DNA from: Bacillota bacterium
GTDB lineage: Bacteria > Bacillota > Clostridia > Acetivibrionales > JAMNYG01
Assembly (NCBI GenBank): GCA_023622945.1
Contig: JAMNYG010000145.1
Span: 1 to 48,935, forward strand
DNA: 48,935 nt
Direction of reading: 5' to 3'
Shown here: one piece after another, positions 15,405-26,186 of the stretch
Position numbering within the stretch: the stretch's first letter is position 1
Layout: the number at the start of each line of letters is the position of its first letter
Program-made: the position numbers and the translations under genes
The notes under the pieces: generated by a model
What the model saw: only the letters and a program-made list of their open reading frames with translations
Databases searched by the model: none
Told to the model about the DNA's origin: nothing

Positions 15405-15770
15405 ATGAAAACGGTTTTTAAAAGGCTTATCAACATAAAAATGGATAAGGGATGGATGTGGCTTTTATATCTCGATATACTCCTTCCGTCTGTTCTGTTC
15501 TTCCTTGCCCTTGCGGCGGGCAGGTTGGGGAAAGGTGGTCCGTTTTCTGCCCTTTTTCATTCATACAATCTTTATATTATAAATCCCATCCCTAATTTCA
15601 ACAGCTTTACAGGTATACCCGGACTGGGTATCCATATAGGAGCCGTGGCATATGCGCTGAAAAGGAAAGACCGTAAGGATATGGTGCTCTGCCTGGCTTT
15701 TCTTATACTGGCTTTTATATATAACTACTTTGAGATTAACTATATGCTTTCATATATGCTGGATTTCTGA
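15405..15770 (+). CDS. Small membrane protein of unknown function
   Basis: A 121-residue protein not recognised as a known family. Three membrane helices are visible (about 19-40, 70-87 and 93-115), joined by a loop rich in Asn, Pro and Gly (NLYIINPIPNFNSFTGIPG). No metal or flavin motif was seen. It follows apbE in the same direction, with a G-rich ribosome site (GGGGGGG) 4 nt before the ATG. Position suggests a role with the Ndh2/ApbE set, such as a membrane partner, but this is only inferred from the context. Confidence 0.65.
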   Translation: MKTVFKRLINIKMDKGWMWLLYLDILLPSVLFFLALAAGRLGKGGPFSALFHSYNLYIINPIPNFNSFTGIPGLGIHIGAVAYALKRKDRKDMVLCLAFLILAFIYNYFEINYMLSYMLDF

Positions 15771-15899
15771 TATTTGCCGGGTTCTTGATACACGCCGGAT
15801 TTTTGACTTAAGTTTTACTTACGGCTCCGGCTTTTAAACTGCTGCCCGTGTCGTATTTTTAACTTACGTAACTTGCGTCTCATGCCCGATTCTTTTAAC

Positions 15900-16205
15900 T
15901 TATGGCTGGAGTTTAATTTCAAGCCTGTCAAACCATATTTTCTCCATAAACTGTTCGGCATCAAAGGAAGTCTTCCTGAACCTTGCCAGCTCGGATGTAT
16001 TCTTTTTAAGCCACAGAGGCACCGAAACATCAAGTTTCTTGCATAAGCCGATCAAACATTCTTCCAGCGCATCCCTGAAACTTATGTCATCGTTGTTTTC
16101 AACGGTGGCTTCCATTATTATGTTGTTTTCCTTTATCAACCTGCCTGTAAGCTTCAAAACCGCTTCTTCCTTTCCCCTGTAAAATATCCGTTCCGTCCCC
16201 GCCAA
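15900..16205 (-). CDS. Conserved hypothetical protein
   Basis: About 101 residues, mixed alpha/beta, without signal peptide or membrane segment. It is not assigned to a named family, but the segments CLIGLCKKLDVSVPLWLKKN and FMEKIWFDRLEIKL look like a folded, conserved domain. A TTG at 16205 with AAAGGGAG about 6 nt upstream is the best start; the frame opens at a TTG at 16256 that has no good ribosome site. It lies 130 bp after the TRAP permease gene, on the same strand. Confidence 0.6.
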   Translation of the reverse strand: MAGTERIFYRGKEEAVLKLTGRLIKENNIIMEATVENNDDISFRDALEECLIGLCKKLDVSVPLWLKKNTSELARFRKTSFDAEQFMEKIWFDRLEIKLQP

Positions 16206-16337
16206 ATGCCGTCTCCCTTTATCCTGCTGCAATTGTCTGTACTCTTCATTCCGCAATAAGCTAAATTATCCTGTTTTAAGTTTTTATGTTAAAAACTCAT
16301 GTTTTTACTTGATGGTTTATGTTTTAGTCTTTAGGCT

Positions 16338-18281
16338 TCAGACATCAAGTGCTGTTGGTGATTTTTCCTTCAGTACATACTGCTGCAGGCAAACAAGTGC
16401 TATAACCACGATTCCTGCCATATCGGTCATAAGATTTGGATCGATCATGCAAAGTCCTCCTGCTACGCACAAAATCCTCTGCCACCACATCAGTTTCCTT
16501 TTCATGAAGCCTTCCAGGCCTGCTGAAATGGCAAACATCCCGATCAAAGAGGTGATTGCTATCTGAACGACCTGTAAAGGAGAAGCATTGATCAGAAGCA
16601 TGGAAGGATTCAGCACAAACATGTACGGAATGATAAACGCGGCGATTGCCAGCCTGGTAGCAATAACTCCCGCTCTGAGAGGATTGCCTCCCGATATGGC
16701 GGAACCTGCATAGGCAGCCAGCGCCACCGGCGGTGTTATATCCGCCACTATGCCAAAGTAGAAGACAAACATGTGAGCGGCAAGTACAGGAGTTTCAGGT
16801 ATAAGCTTTAATATGATAGGCGCTGTAATGGTGGCCATAATAACGTAATTTGCAGTTGTAGGCACACCCATTCCCAATATGATGCATGCTATCATGGTCA
16901 AAAACAATGCAATGATATCTATACCCCCGGACAGCATAAGAAGGCCGTCAGCAAGCTTAAGTCCGATTCCGGTCAGTGAAACTATGCCTACTATTATCCC
17001 TGCTATGGCGCATGCAGCCGCAACACCAATGGTGTTTTTGGCCCCGGTTTCCATGGCTTCAACAAATGCTTTTGGTGTCAAACGGGTATCCTTACGGAAC
17101 ATGCTGACTATGATGGCAGCCAATATGGCAAGGCAGGCAGCACGGGAAGTGGTATAACCAATGGACATGGTCACTACGAGAACAATTATGGGTATGAACA
17201 GGTAGCCCTTGGTAAACAACAGCTTAAAGAAGCTGGGCAGTGTTTCCCTGGGAAGCCCCTTTAACCCCAGTTTCTTTGCTTCAAAATGCACCATCATAAA
17301 AATCCCTGAGAAATACAGCACTGCAGGCAATATAGCTGCGACTGCAATGAGGGAATATGGAGTTTCAGTCATTTCAGCCATGAGAAATGCCGCAGCACCC
17401 ATAATGGGAGGCATTATCTGTCCCCCTGTGGAAGCCGCTGCCTCCACGGCTGCCGCGAAGTCCTTATCATATCCTGTTTTTTTCATGATGGGAATGGTGA
17501 CGCTTCCTGAACCGACGGTATTGGCAACCGAGCTGCCTGAATACATCCCTTCAAGAGCACTGGAAATAACGGCAACCTTGGCAGGTCCTCCGCTGGCAAA
17601 ACCGGCAACCGAGTTGGCTATATCTATAAAAAATGTGCCAATGTTGGTTTTTTCCAGGAAAGCCCCTAAAATGATAAACAATACGATAAAAGTGGAGCAC
17701 ACTCCTATAGGAGTTCCGATTACGCCGTCAAGGGTGTAAAACAATGTGTAAACAATCCTGTTCAGGGAATATCCTGCGGCAAAGGCATAAATGACAAAAG
17801 CCGAAGCCACAACCAGTATGGGAATACCCACAACTCTTCTGCATACCTCTGCAATAATCAATATCCCAATGGCGCCCACAATGATATCAAACCTGGATAC
17901 ACGGGTAGCCTTCTGGGCCAGGCTGGAAAAATTCAAGGTATAGTAGAAGAAACAAGCGGTACCTGCAACTCCGAGAACAATGTCATACCAGGGTACATAG
18001 TTTATATTCTTTGCAGATTTTTTTCTCGCAGGATAGAGCATGAAGGCCATAAAGATGATCAAGCCTACAAAGGATGTCCTGCGTATCTGTTCCGGCCAGG
18101 CGCTTATAAGGTTCATGTAAAATACGTATACTGAAAATCCTGCCAGCATATAGCGCACTATTTCTCTTGGTACTCCTTTATAATGCCTTGTATTGGATTC
18201 ACGATCAAATTCAGCCATTACTTCATCAATATTTACCTGTTCAATATCACCCACCGGGGTTTTAATTGTGGGTTCAGACAT
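16338..18281 (-). CDS. TRAP transporter fused 4TM/12TM permease (TAXI type)
   Basis: A 647-residue integral membrane protein with both TRAP permease parts in one chain: an N-terminal small-subunit-like region and the long DctM-type part. It works with the TAXI binding protein encoded just upstream, using an ion gradient to import an organic acid or amino acid; the substrate is unknown. Typical segments are GMYSGSSVANTVGSGSVTIP, GGQIMPPIMGAAAFLMAEMT, GMGVPTTANYVIMATITAP and DITPPVALAAYAGSAI. An ATG at 18281 with GGAGG 7 nt upstream is preferred over a TTG at 18287. Confidence 0.92.
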   Translation of the reverse strand: MSEPTIKTPVGDIEQVNIDEVMAEFDRESNTRHYKGVPREIVRYMLAGFSVYVFYMNLISAWPEQIRRTSFVGLIIFMAFMLYPARKKSAKNINYVPWYDIVLGVAGTACFFYYTLNFSSLAQKATRVSRFDIIVGAIGILIIAEVCRRVVGIPILVVASAFVIYAFAAGYSLNRIVYTLFYTLDGVIGTPIGVCSTFIVLFIILGAFLEKTNIGTFFIDIANSVAGFASGGPAKVAVISSALEGMYSGSSVANTVGSGSVTIPIMKKTGYDKDFAAAVEAAASTGGQIMPPIMGAAAFLMAEMTETPYSLIAVAAILPAVLYFSGIFMMVHFEAKKLGLKGLPRETLPSFFKLLFTKGYLFIPIIVLVVTMSIGYTTSRAACLAILAAIIVSMFRKDTRLTPKAFVEAMETGAKNTIGVAAACAIAGIIVGIVSLTGIGLKLADGLLMLSGGIDIIALFLTMIACIILGMGVPTTANYVIMATITAPIILKLIPETPVLAAHMFVFYFGIVADITPPVALAAYAGSAISGGNPLRAGVIATRLAIAAFIIPYMFVLNPSMLLINASPLQVVQIAITSLIGMFAISAGLEGFMKRKLMWWQRILCVAGGLCMIDPNLMTDMAGIVVIALVCLQQYVLKEKSPTALDV

Positions 18282-18579
18282 CAGCAAACCTCCTTTGGTG
18301 ACTAATTTATGATATTTGCTCAGGATTGAAAATCAAAAACCAGGTGACAAGCAATGTTATAACGACTTATTTTATGATACCTGTTCAAGGCTAAAAAATC
18401 AAAACTCGAATAACATACGACATTCTTGAAATATTTTTAAGATATTTTAAGATATTTCTAATATATTTAAAAAAGTGCAAATCATGTCCTGAATTAGAAA
18501 ACTTAATTATACCTCTTTGATTTCATAAATTTATTTATATCTCTATGATTTCATAGATTTAAATTATGGCTCTATGACT
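18282..18579. other. AT-rich intergenic region with short degenerate repeats
   Basis: There is no gene. At about 18511-18580 three imperfect copies of a unit like CTCTATGATTTCATAGATTT occur. The region separates the DUF1850 gene from the permease gene, so the two may not always be co-transcribed. Confidence 0.4.
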
Positions 18580-19080
18580 TCAGCATAGTCCATAAAATAT
18601 CACAAAAAGCTTCGGCCTGCAAGTAAATTTCACGGTGGCATTCCGGCCGCACAGCTCACGCAGGCTGACTTTTTCACCGCCAATTTCAAGAACATGGTCA
18701 GAAACGGTACCTACGATATAGGACAGGTTTTGCATCTCCCGTTCAAACCCGCTGATGATCATGGAACCGTCTTCACCGTATTCAAGGGTCTGTCCTTCTT
18801 CTATCTGTGTCTGTACCCCGGCGCCGAATGAATAATAGATGGTTTTTATTACAAAAATACCATAGCCCCGGATCTCGTATATGTCTGTTACCGGAGTGTT
18901 ATTGACCGAATGAATAAATGTTATGGAAAAACCATCTCCGTCTTTCACAGGATAAGCAGCTATAATCTTTCCTGTATCGCCGTTCCGCAATATGAGGTAA
19001 GGATCAAAAAGGATATTATAAACAAAAACGGAGGTAGCGATTATGACCACAATCGCGGCCCCCGTTATGAATCGCTTCAT
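18580..19080 (-). CDS. DUF1850 protein, TAXI-TRAP accessory
   Basis: A 166-residue protein with one N-terminal membrane helix or uncleaved signal (about residues 5-23) and a small beta-rich outer domain. The sequence FSITFIHSVNNTPVTDIYEI is the hallmark of DUF1850. This family is found almost only beside TAXI-type TRAP transporters; its exact role is unknown. The ATG at 19080 is 7 bp after the TAXI gene stop and has a weak ribosome site, so translation is probably coupled to the upstream gene. Confidence 0.82.
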   Translation of the reverse strand: MKRFITGAAIVVIIATSVFVYNILFDPYLILRNGDTGKIIAAYPVKDGDGFSITFIHSVNNTPVTDIYEIRGYGIFVIKTIYYSFGAGVQTQIEEGQTLEYGEDGSMIISGFEREMQNLSYIVGTVSDHVLEIGGEKVSLRELCGRNATVKFTCRPKLFVIFYGLC

Positions 19081-19087
19081 TGCAACT

Positions 19088-20035
19088 TCAGAGAAGACCA
19101 AGCTCTTTATAATATTTCATCGCCCCTGGATGCAAGGGAATAGAAATACTGGATACCGAATAAGCAGGATCAAGTTCAGCTCCTTTCGGATGGGCTTTTT
19201 TAATCTCTTCGGCATTTTCAAAAAGGGCCTTGGTCATTTTGTACACCAGATCTTCGCTAAGATCATCCGAAACAATGAAGGTAGCAACAACTGCCACGGT
19301 CTGCACGTCCTTGTCCAGACCCTTATAAGTTCCGGCAGGAACATTATACTTGGTATAGAAAGGATAGTTCTGGCTAAGCTTTTCGGCATGCTCGTCGTCT
19401 ATTTCCAGCAGCTTAATGTTATTTGTAGTGGCAAGCTCTACGATGGCTGTTGTAGGAGCACCTGCAACGCAGAAAAACGCATCTATCTTGTCGTCCTTAA
19501 GTGCTGTGGCACTGTCATTAAAGCTCAGGTTGTTAACCACGATATCGTCAAAAGTCATGCCGTATGCTTCAAGTATCTGGCGTGCATTGAATTCGCAGCC
19601 CGAACCGATATCTCCTACCGAAACACGCTTTCCTCTCAAATCTTCGATAGAGTTGATATCGCTTTTACTTACAATCTGTACCACTTCAGCATAGCAGCCG
19701 GCCATAGCGGAAAAACCTGTGACCACTTCACCGTTAAAAAGGTCTATTCCTTTATGGGCGTAATACATAACATCGTTCTGAACTATGGCTATATCTGCTT
19801 CTTTATCGGCAACAAGATAAATATTCGCTTTGGAAGCCCCTGTAGACTGAACATCAAAGTTTAAATTATTGATTTTCTGGGAAAGTACCTGAGAAACAGC
19901 GCCGCCGAAAGCGTAATATGTACCTGTTGTACCTCCTGTCGCCATCTTCAGAGTTGTTTTCCCGCCGCATCCTGAAAACATCATGGCAATAGCCACCAGA
20001 ATGGTAAGACAGATGATTAATCTTTTCCTTTTCAA
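19088..20035 (-). CDS. TAXI-family TRAP transporter solute-binding lipoprotein
   Basis: A 315-residue periplasmic-binding-type protein anchored as a lipoprotein (lipobox FSGC). It has the TAXI features KMATGGTTGTYYAFGGAVSQ, VQSTGASKANIYLVADKEAD and DIGSGCEFNARQILEAYG. It delivers a substrate to the fused permease downstream; glutamate or other small organic acids are typical for the family, but the ligand cannot be read from sequence. The start is a TTG at 20035 with a GGGGGGG ribosome site 8 nt upstream. Confidence 0.92.
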   Translation of the reverse strand: MKRKRLIICLTILVAIAMMFSGCGGKTTLKMATGGTTGTYYAFGGAVSQVLSQKINNLNFDVQSTGASKANIYLVADKEADIAIVQNDVMYYAHKGIDLFNGEVVTGFSAMAGCYAEVVQIVSKSDINSIEDLRGKRVSVGDIGSGCEFNARQILEAYGMTFDDIVVNNLSFNDSATALKDDKIDAFFCVAGAPTTAIVELATTNNIKLLEIDDEHAEKLSQNYPFYTKYNVPAGTYKGLDKDVQTVAVVATFIVSDDLSEDLVYKMTKALFENAEEIKKAHPKGAELDPAYSVSSISIPLHPGAMKYYKELGLL

Positions 20036-20320
20036 AAATCTAACCCCCCCACGTTATTTAAATTTTCATAAGGCAGTTCAATTTAATACTTCAATACGTC
20101 ATAAGTTTATACTAACAAAACCTATTTTTCAATACTTAAATAATTACAGCCGCATTTCTGCCGCCGGCTTCGGCATTCTTTATTGCATTCTTTATGGCAT
20201 TCTTTCCTTTTATTATATTCTTTTATTGTCGGCGGGAAAAACTGCACATAAAAAGGATATCATCTTCTGCATAAAATGGGCAGAGTTTTACATGAAATAA
20301 AAGGGCAGCATTTTCACACA

Positions 20321-20354
20321 ATAAAAAGGGCAGTTTTTTCGATTAAAACTGCCC
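20321..20354 (-). terminator. Rho-independent terminator of the ilv-leu operon
   Basis: On the minus strand GGGCAGTTTT and AAAACTGCCC form a 10 bp stem followed by TTTTTATT. It lies 230 bp beyond the leuA stop, with a dispersed repeat between stop and terminator. Confidence 0.75.
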
Positions 20355-20414
20355 CGTAAGTGCATGATGCCCTTTCCGATGCATAAGCCATGCGTTAACA
20401 GAACGCGTTGTAAT

Positions 20415-20535
20415 ATAGAATGGCGGGAATGATATGCAGGAATAACAGTCGCTTCACCAAGAGACTGGCTAAGGAACGGGGACACTTCTCTTGCTGCGGA
20501 GAAGTGCTTCGTAGTTTGAGAAGTGTCCCCATACC
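20415..20535. repeat. REP-like dispersed repeat, copy after leuA
   Basis: The left part reads AATGATATGCAGGAATAAC, then CTTCACCAAGAGACTGG. The right part is a perfect 13 bp inverted repeat GGGGACACTTCTC (20478-20490) / GAGAAGTGTCCCC (20518-20530). The same arrangement occurs at 48690-48851, and shorter forms occur at 22220 and 9536. There is no gene within. Confidence 0.7.
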
Positions 20536-20584
20536 GCTGCAATGCTATCCGGCATATCCTGATATTACCGTGTGTAGGTTCCGT

Positions 20585-22153
20585 TTACTGGTCATTTCCT
20601 CCTGCAACATTGTCCAGCAATATCTTGTTTATGCCATTTATATAGGCCACTGCACTTGCTTTGATTATATCCGTGTCTATTGCCCTGGCGGAGTAGATTT
20701 TGCCCTCGTGCTCTATCCTTATGCTGGCTCTTCCGAGGGCTTCCTTGCCCTGGGAAATGCTGTTGACCTTATACTCCAACAGCTTTATATCCAATCCCAC
20801 AACATTTTTTATGGCACTGTAGATGGCATCAACGGGACCATCACCGTTGGCGCTTTGTACATATGTTTCTTCGCCCTTTTTAATCTTAACCGAAGCCGTA
20901 GGGAAAATATCATTGCTTATTACCTGGAAGCTGACAATTTCATACGGAGTAAATCCTCCGTTTCCCTTAAGCGATCCGTTAACCAGTCCGCACTCTTTGA
21001 GAAGCTGGTATACATGGTGATGGTATACTTCTTTCTGCCTGTCGGCAAGCTCCAGGAATCTTTCATGAAGCCTTGCAAAGGCTTCTTCGTCGGTTATGGT
21101 ACAGCCAAGTTCCTGTACCACATTTCTTAGAGCATGCTTGCCGGATCTTGCCGTGAGCACAAGCTCCATTTCTTCCACTCCTACATCCTGGGGGCGGATG
21201 ATTTCATATACATCCCTGGACTTCAAAAGGCCGTCCTGGTGTATTCCCGAGGAATGGGCAAAAGCATTGTCTCCCACGATAGCCTTGTTGACCTGTACGT
21301 CAAGACCCATGAGGTTGCTTACCAGCCTGGAAGTTTTCTTAAGCTCGCGGGTTACAATATTTGTGTATGCGTCAAAATAATCGGCTCTGGATTTTATTGC
21401 CATTACTATTTCTTCCAATGCAGCATTGCCGGCCCGTTCACCTATTCCGTTTATAGTGCATTCAACCTTGTCAGCCCCGTTTTTCACGGCTGCCAGCGTG
21501 TTGGAAGTTGCAAGGCCAAGGTCATTGTGGCAATGGACGCTCAAAATTACATCTGGATTAAGGTTCCTGAGCCTGTAATTTATCCTGCTTATAAGGTTGC
21601 CAAACTCTTCAGGAATTGCATATCCTACCGTATCCGGTATGTTTATTATGGTGGCACCGGCTTTTACAACCGCCTCAATGGTCCGCCACAGGTATTCAAA
21701 ATCGGCTCTTGATGCATCTTCAGTAGAATATTGTACATCGGGCAACAGGGTCTTTGCATATTTGACCGCTTCAACACCCATTTCTAGTATCTCTTCCTTG
21801 GACTTGTTGAACTTCTTTTCAACATGGACGTTTGAAGCACCCAATACAATGTGAATTAAAGGCCTTTCAGCGTGTTTTATGCTGTTGTATACCGCATCTA
21901 TGTCGCTTTTAACCGCTCTTGCAAGAGAGGTGATGACGGGAGGGTTGTCTCCTCTTCCAACTTCTTTTGCAATGGCTTCTACAGCCTTAAAATCTCCCAA
22001 TGAAGATGCGGAAAAACCCGCTTCAATATAATCAACCTTAAGAGCCTTAAGCTGTCTGGCCACTTCCAGCTTTTCCTTCAGTCCAAGCTTGGCTCCGGGT
22101 ACCTGTTCTCCGTCACGAAGTGTAGTGTCAAATATCTTAATCTGTCTGGCCAT
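20585..22153 (-). CDS. leuA: 2-isopropylmalate synthase
   Basis: A 522-residue enzyme that condenses acetyl-CoA with 2-oxoisovalerate, the first step of leucine synthesis. The DRE-TIM barrel is clear: [15 protein letters not shown] at the start, the metal-binding [19 protein letters not shown], and [19 protein letters not shown]. The C-terminal domain (from about residue 390), with [20 protein letters not shown], is the leucine-binding regulatory domain. The length is normal. It is last in ilvB-ilvN-ilvC-leuA, 192 bp after ilvC. GGAGG lies 10 nt before the ATG. Confidence 0.96.
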   Translation of the reverse strand: MARQIKIFDTTLRDGEQVPGAKLGLKEKLEVARQLKALKVDYIEAGFSASSLGDFKAVEAIAKEVGRGDNPPVITSLARAVKSDIDAVYNSIKHAERPLIHIVLGASNVHVEKKFNKSKEEILEMGVEAVKYAKTLLPDVQYSTEDASRADFEYLWRTIEAVVKAGATIINIPDTVGYAIPEEFGNLISRINYRLRNLNPDVILSVHCHNDLGLATSNTLAAVKNGADKVECTINGIGERAGNAALEEIVMAIKSRADYFDAYTNIVTRELKKTSRLVSNLMGLDVQVNKAIVGDNAFAHSSGIHQDGLLKSRDVYEIIRPQDVGVEEMELVLTARSGKHALRNVVQELGCTITDEEAFARLHERFLELADRQKEVYHHHVYQLLKECGLVNGSLKGNGGFTPYEIVSFQVISNDIFPTASVKIKKGEETYVQSANGDGPVDAIYSAIKNVVGLDIKLLEYKVNSISQGKEALGRASIRIEHEGKIYSARAIDTDIIKASAVAYINGINKILLDNVAGGNDQ

Positions 22154-22219
22154 TTTCCATCATCCTCCAGTACGAAATCTTATATTCATAAATATCTAAT
22201 GTCCCCTATGACTTATCTG

Positions 22220-22325
22220 TTTAACTACCAGTTAGGGAAAATGACATGCTGCGGAATAACATTTGAGCTAACTTCAGAAACCGGTCCAGGGTGCGGGGAC
22301 ACTTCTTTGCCAGAAATGTCCCCAA
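22220..22325. repeat. REP-like dispersed repeat, copy between ilvC and leuA
   Basis: TGCTGCGGAATAAC and AACCGGTCCAGGGTGCGGGG are followed by a shorter hairpin, GGGGACACTTCT/AGAAATGTCCCC (22295-22323), with one mismatch and a 5 nt loop. It lies inside the ilv-leu transcript, just after ilvC, where it could stabilise the upstream mRNA or partly stop transcription. Confidence 0.6.
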
Positions 22326-22345
22326 CAGAGTTATATCTTTCAGCT

Positions 22346-23856
<1,511 letters not shown>

Positions 23857-23961
23857 CAATATCCCCCTTTCTTTTGATTTCATGATTTCAACTTAAGCCC
23901 TTTCCTGAAAACATGTATTTTACAAAGACATTATTTTCCGGTAAATCACAGGGCAGGCTCT

Positions 23962-25590
23962 TCATAACGTAGGTTCTTCAGGGTCAACTATGCACTCAAG
24001 AATGTATGGGCTGTCATCTGCCAGCATCCTTTCCAGGGCCTCTCTTACCTCGGAGTTGCAGGTTATGCGTTCCCCCCTGAACCCGTAAGCTTCAGCCAGC
24101 CTGACAAAATCAGGATTATTCTCCATGGACACCTGGTAATATCTTCTCCGGTATTTGTTTTTCTGGAGTTCCCTTACCATTCCAAGCCCGGAGTTGTTAA
24201 GTATCACTATTTTGATTCCCAGGTTGTTCTGCCTCATGGTACCAAGTTCCTGCATGGACATCTGGAAGCTACCGTCTCCGCTGATGGTTATTACCGTTGA
24301 ATGGGGACTTGCTATCTTTGCACCGACGGCAGCCGGAAGACCGTATCCCATGGTACCCATGCCTCCTGAAGTAAAGAACTTCCTGGGATGCTTTACTTTA
24401 TAGTAGTTGGCTGCCCATATCTGGTTCTGGCCTACTTCTGTTGTTACAATGGCATCATCTCCTGCCATTTCCGAAAGAGTGGATATAAGGTACTGGGGTT
24501 TTACCGTTTCGCTGTCGGTATAATCGGCATGCTTTAAGGGGTGTTCTCTTTTTACTCTTTCAAGAGTTTCTATCCATCGGTCAACATCGCCTCTTGTCAC
24601 CAGATCCAGCAGTTCTCTCAAAATCAGGCCTACATCCCCGACAACGGGTATACTGACCTCAACGTTCTTGCCTATTTCAGCCGGATCAATGTCGATGTGG
24701 ATGATATCCGCCTTTTCAGCAATTTTGCTGGCAGTCCCCATGGCCCTGTCCCCTACCCTGGCACCCATGATCACCACCAGGTCTGCATGATGAATGGCGT
24801 AGTTTGCGGCAAAAACTCCATGGGAACCCAGCATTCCCAGATTCAGAGGATGTGAGGACGGAATACAACCTATTCCCATGAGGGTAGTGGTAACAGGAAT
24901 GCTGCACTTTTCCGCCAGCATTACCAAATCTTCCGATGCATTGGCGTTTATTATCCCTCCCCCGGCGCAAATAACCGGAGCTTTTGCCTTTCTCAATGCC
25001 TCCGCAATTTTTCTGATCTGTATGGGGTGTCCTTTATAATTGGGCTTATAGCCCTGAATATCAACGGTATCAGGATAGTTGAACTTTATTTTTCTGGTCT
25101 GTACGTCTATCGGCACGTCTATCAGGACAGGTCCCGGCCTTCCTGTGGAAGCTATATGGAAAGCCTCCCTGACTATCCTGGGAAGCTCCTCAGCCTGCTT
25201 CACCAGGTAATTATGTTTGCAGAAAGGTGCCGTTGCCCCGGTTATATCGGCCTCCTGAAAAACATCCTTTCCTATCTGTTCGGTGGAAACCTGACCCGTT
25301 ATTACTACGACGGGTATTGAATCCATATATGCCGTAGCTATACCGGTTATCGTATTGGTTGCTCCCGGTCCGGATGTAGCAACGCAAACTCCCGTAGTTC
25401 CCGTCACACGAGCATACCCGTTTGCTGCATGAACAGCCCCCTGTTCATGCCTTGTAAGCACATGCTTTATATTTGAATCCATAAGAGCATCATAAAACGG
25501 GCAGATGGCAGCTCCCGGATACCCGAATATGACTTTCACGTTTTCCATTTCCAATGCTTTTACAATAGCCTGCGCCCCTGTCAGCTCCAT
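23962..25590 (-). CDS. ilvB: Acetolactate synthase large subunit
   Basis: A 542-residue ThDP enzyme. It joins two pyruvates, or pyruvate and 2-oxobutyrate, as the first common step to branched-chain amino acids. The catalytic Glu lies in TRHEQGAVHAANGYARVTG, the ThDP/Mg motif is GDGSFQMSMQELGTMRQNN, and the central FAD-binding domain is present. It is the first gene after a T-box leader, so it is controlled by charging of a branched-chain tRNA. The ATG at 25590 is favoured over a GTG at 25599 by similarity. Confidence 0.96.
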   Translation of the reverse strand: MELTGAQAIVKALEMENVKVIFGYPGAAICPFYDALMDSNIKHVLTRHEQGAVHAANGYARVTGTTGVCVATSGPGATNTITGIATAYMDSIPVVVITGQVSTEQIGKDVFQEADITGATAPFCKHNYLVKQAEELPRIVREAFHIASTGRPGPVLIDVPIDVQTRKIKFNYPDTVDIQGYKPNYKGHPIQIRKIAEALRKAKAPVICAGGGIINANASEDLVMLAEKCSIPVTTTLMGIGCIPSSHPLNLGMLGSHGVFAANYAIHHADLVVIMGARVGDRAMGTASKIAEKADIIHIDIDPAEIGKNVEVSIPVVGDVGLILRELLDLVTRGDVDRWIETLERVKREHPLKHADYTDSETVKPQYLISTLSEMAGDDAIVTTEVGQNQIWAANYYKVKHPRKFFTSGGMGTMGYGLPAAVGAKIASPHSTVITISGDGSFQMSMQELGTMRQNNLGIKIVILNNSGLGMVRELQKNKYRRRYYQVSMENNPDFVRLAEAYGFRGERITCNSEVREALERMLADDSPYILECIVDPEEPTL

Positions 25591-25654
25591 TCTTATCACC
25601 CTTATTTATCCATGTTGTATGCTTCATATACAAAGCATAATTTTGCTTCCAGGT

Positions 25655-25995
25655 ATAAATAAAAATCCCTTCGTCCCTGCAAAACAGATTTTTGCAGGGA
25701 CGAAGGGATAAGGTCCGTTCGCGGTACCACCCTGATTCGATACACCATCGCTGGTGCATCCTCGATAAGTACGGGAACAATGCCCTATCAAGCCTTCGGC
25801 AGGATTGGCCTCAAGGTGTAAGCACATGTTCCGATACTCTGACTCTAACGTGGTCACCGTTATTACCTACTGAAACTTTCGGCAATAAAGCTCAGGAAGG
25901 AGCTATACATGCATCTTCAGCACCGGTTCACACCAACCACCGGCTCTCTTGAGCATTCCAATGCATCTTTTCTTCCATCATCGCTTGTCGCATGT
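25655..25995 (-). promoter_or_regulatory. T-box riboswitch leader of ilvB with terminator
   Basis: The minus strand has the T-box core CAGGGTGGTACCGCGAA (25718-25734). Upstream is a stem I whose tip reads CCGGTGGTTGGTGTGAACCGG split by its loop, with the AGAGAGC bulge motif. Downstream is a perfect 16 bp terminator stem (25665-25680 with 25694-25709) followed by TTTTTATTT. Binding of uncharged tRNA to the core would form the antiterminator and turn on the operon. The specifier region lies near 25890-25905; the exact codon (Leu, Ile or Val) could not be fixed by eye. Confidence 0.93.
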
Positions 25996-26038
25996 CAAGT
26001 ATGATTGTAATAATCATATTAAGGTATAATTGGTTAAT

Positions 26039-26067
26039 ATTCTATCAGCGGTTGGTGTGTGTGTCAA
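26039..26067 (-). promoter_or_regulatory. Sigma-A promoter of the ilv-leu operon
   Basis: On the minus strand a perfect TTGACA and TAGAAT are 17 nt apart, directly upstream of the T-box leader. The stretch from 26068 to 26186 holds no further feature. Confidence 0.85.
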
Positions 26068-26186
26068 CATGTTTTTTTCTTTCTGAAAAAATTTTTCTTA
26101 ATGTTTTTTGCTGCCGTCAAAATCTAAAAATGAATTTTTGTCTTTGCAAAGGTTTTCTTAAATAAGTGGAATTATTTAATGAATAA

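Noticed and set aside
20288-20542. 84-residue frame on minus after leuA
   Set aside because: It passes through the REP-like repeat and the operon terminator.
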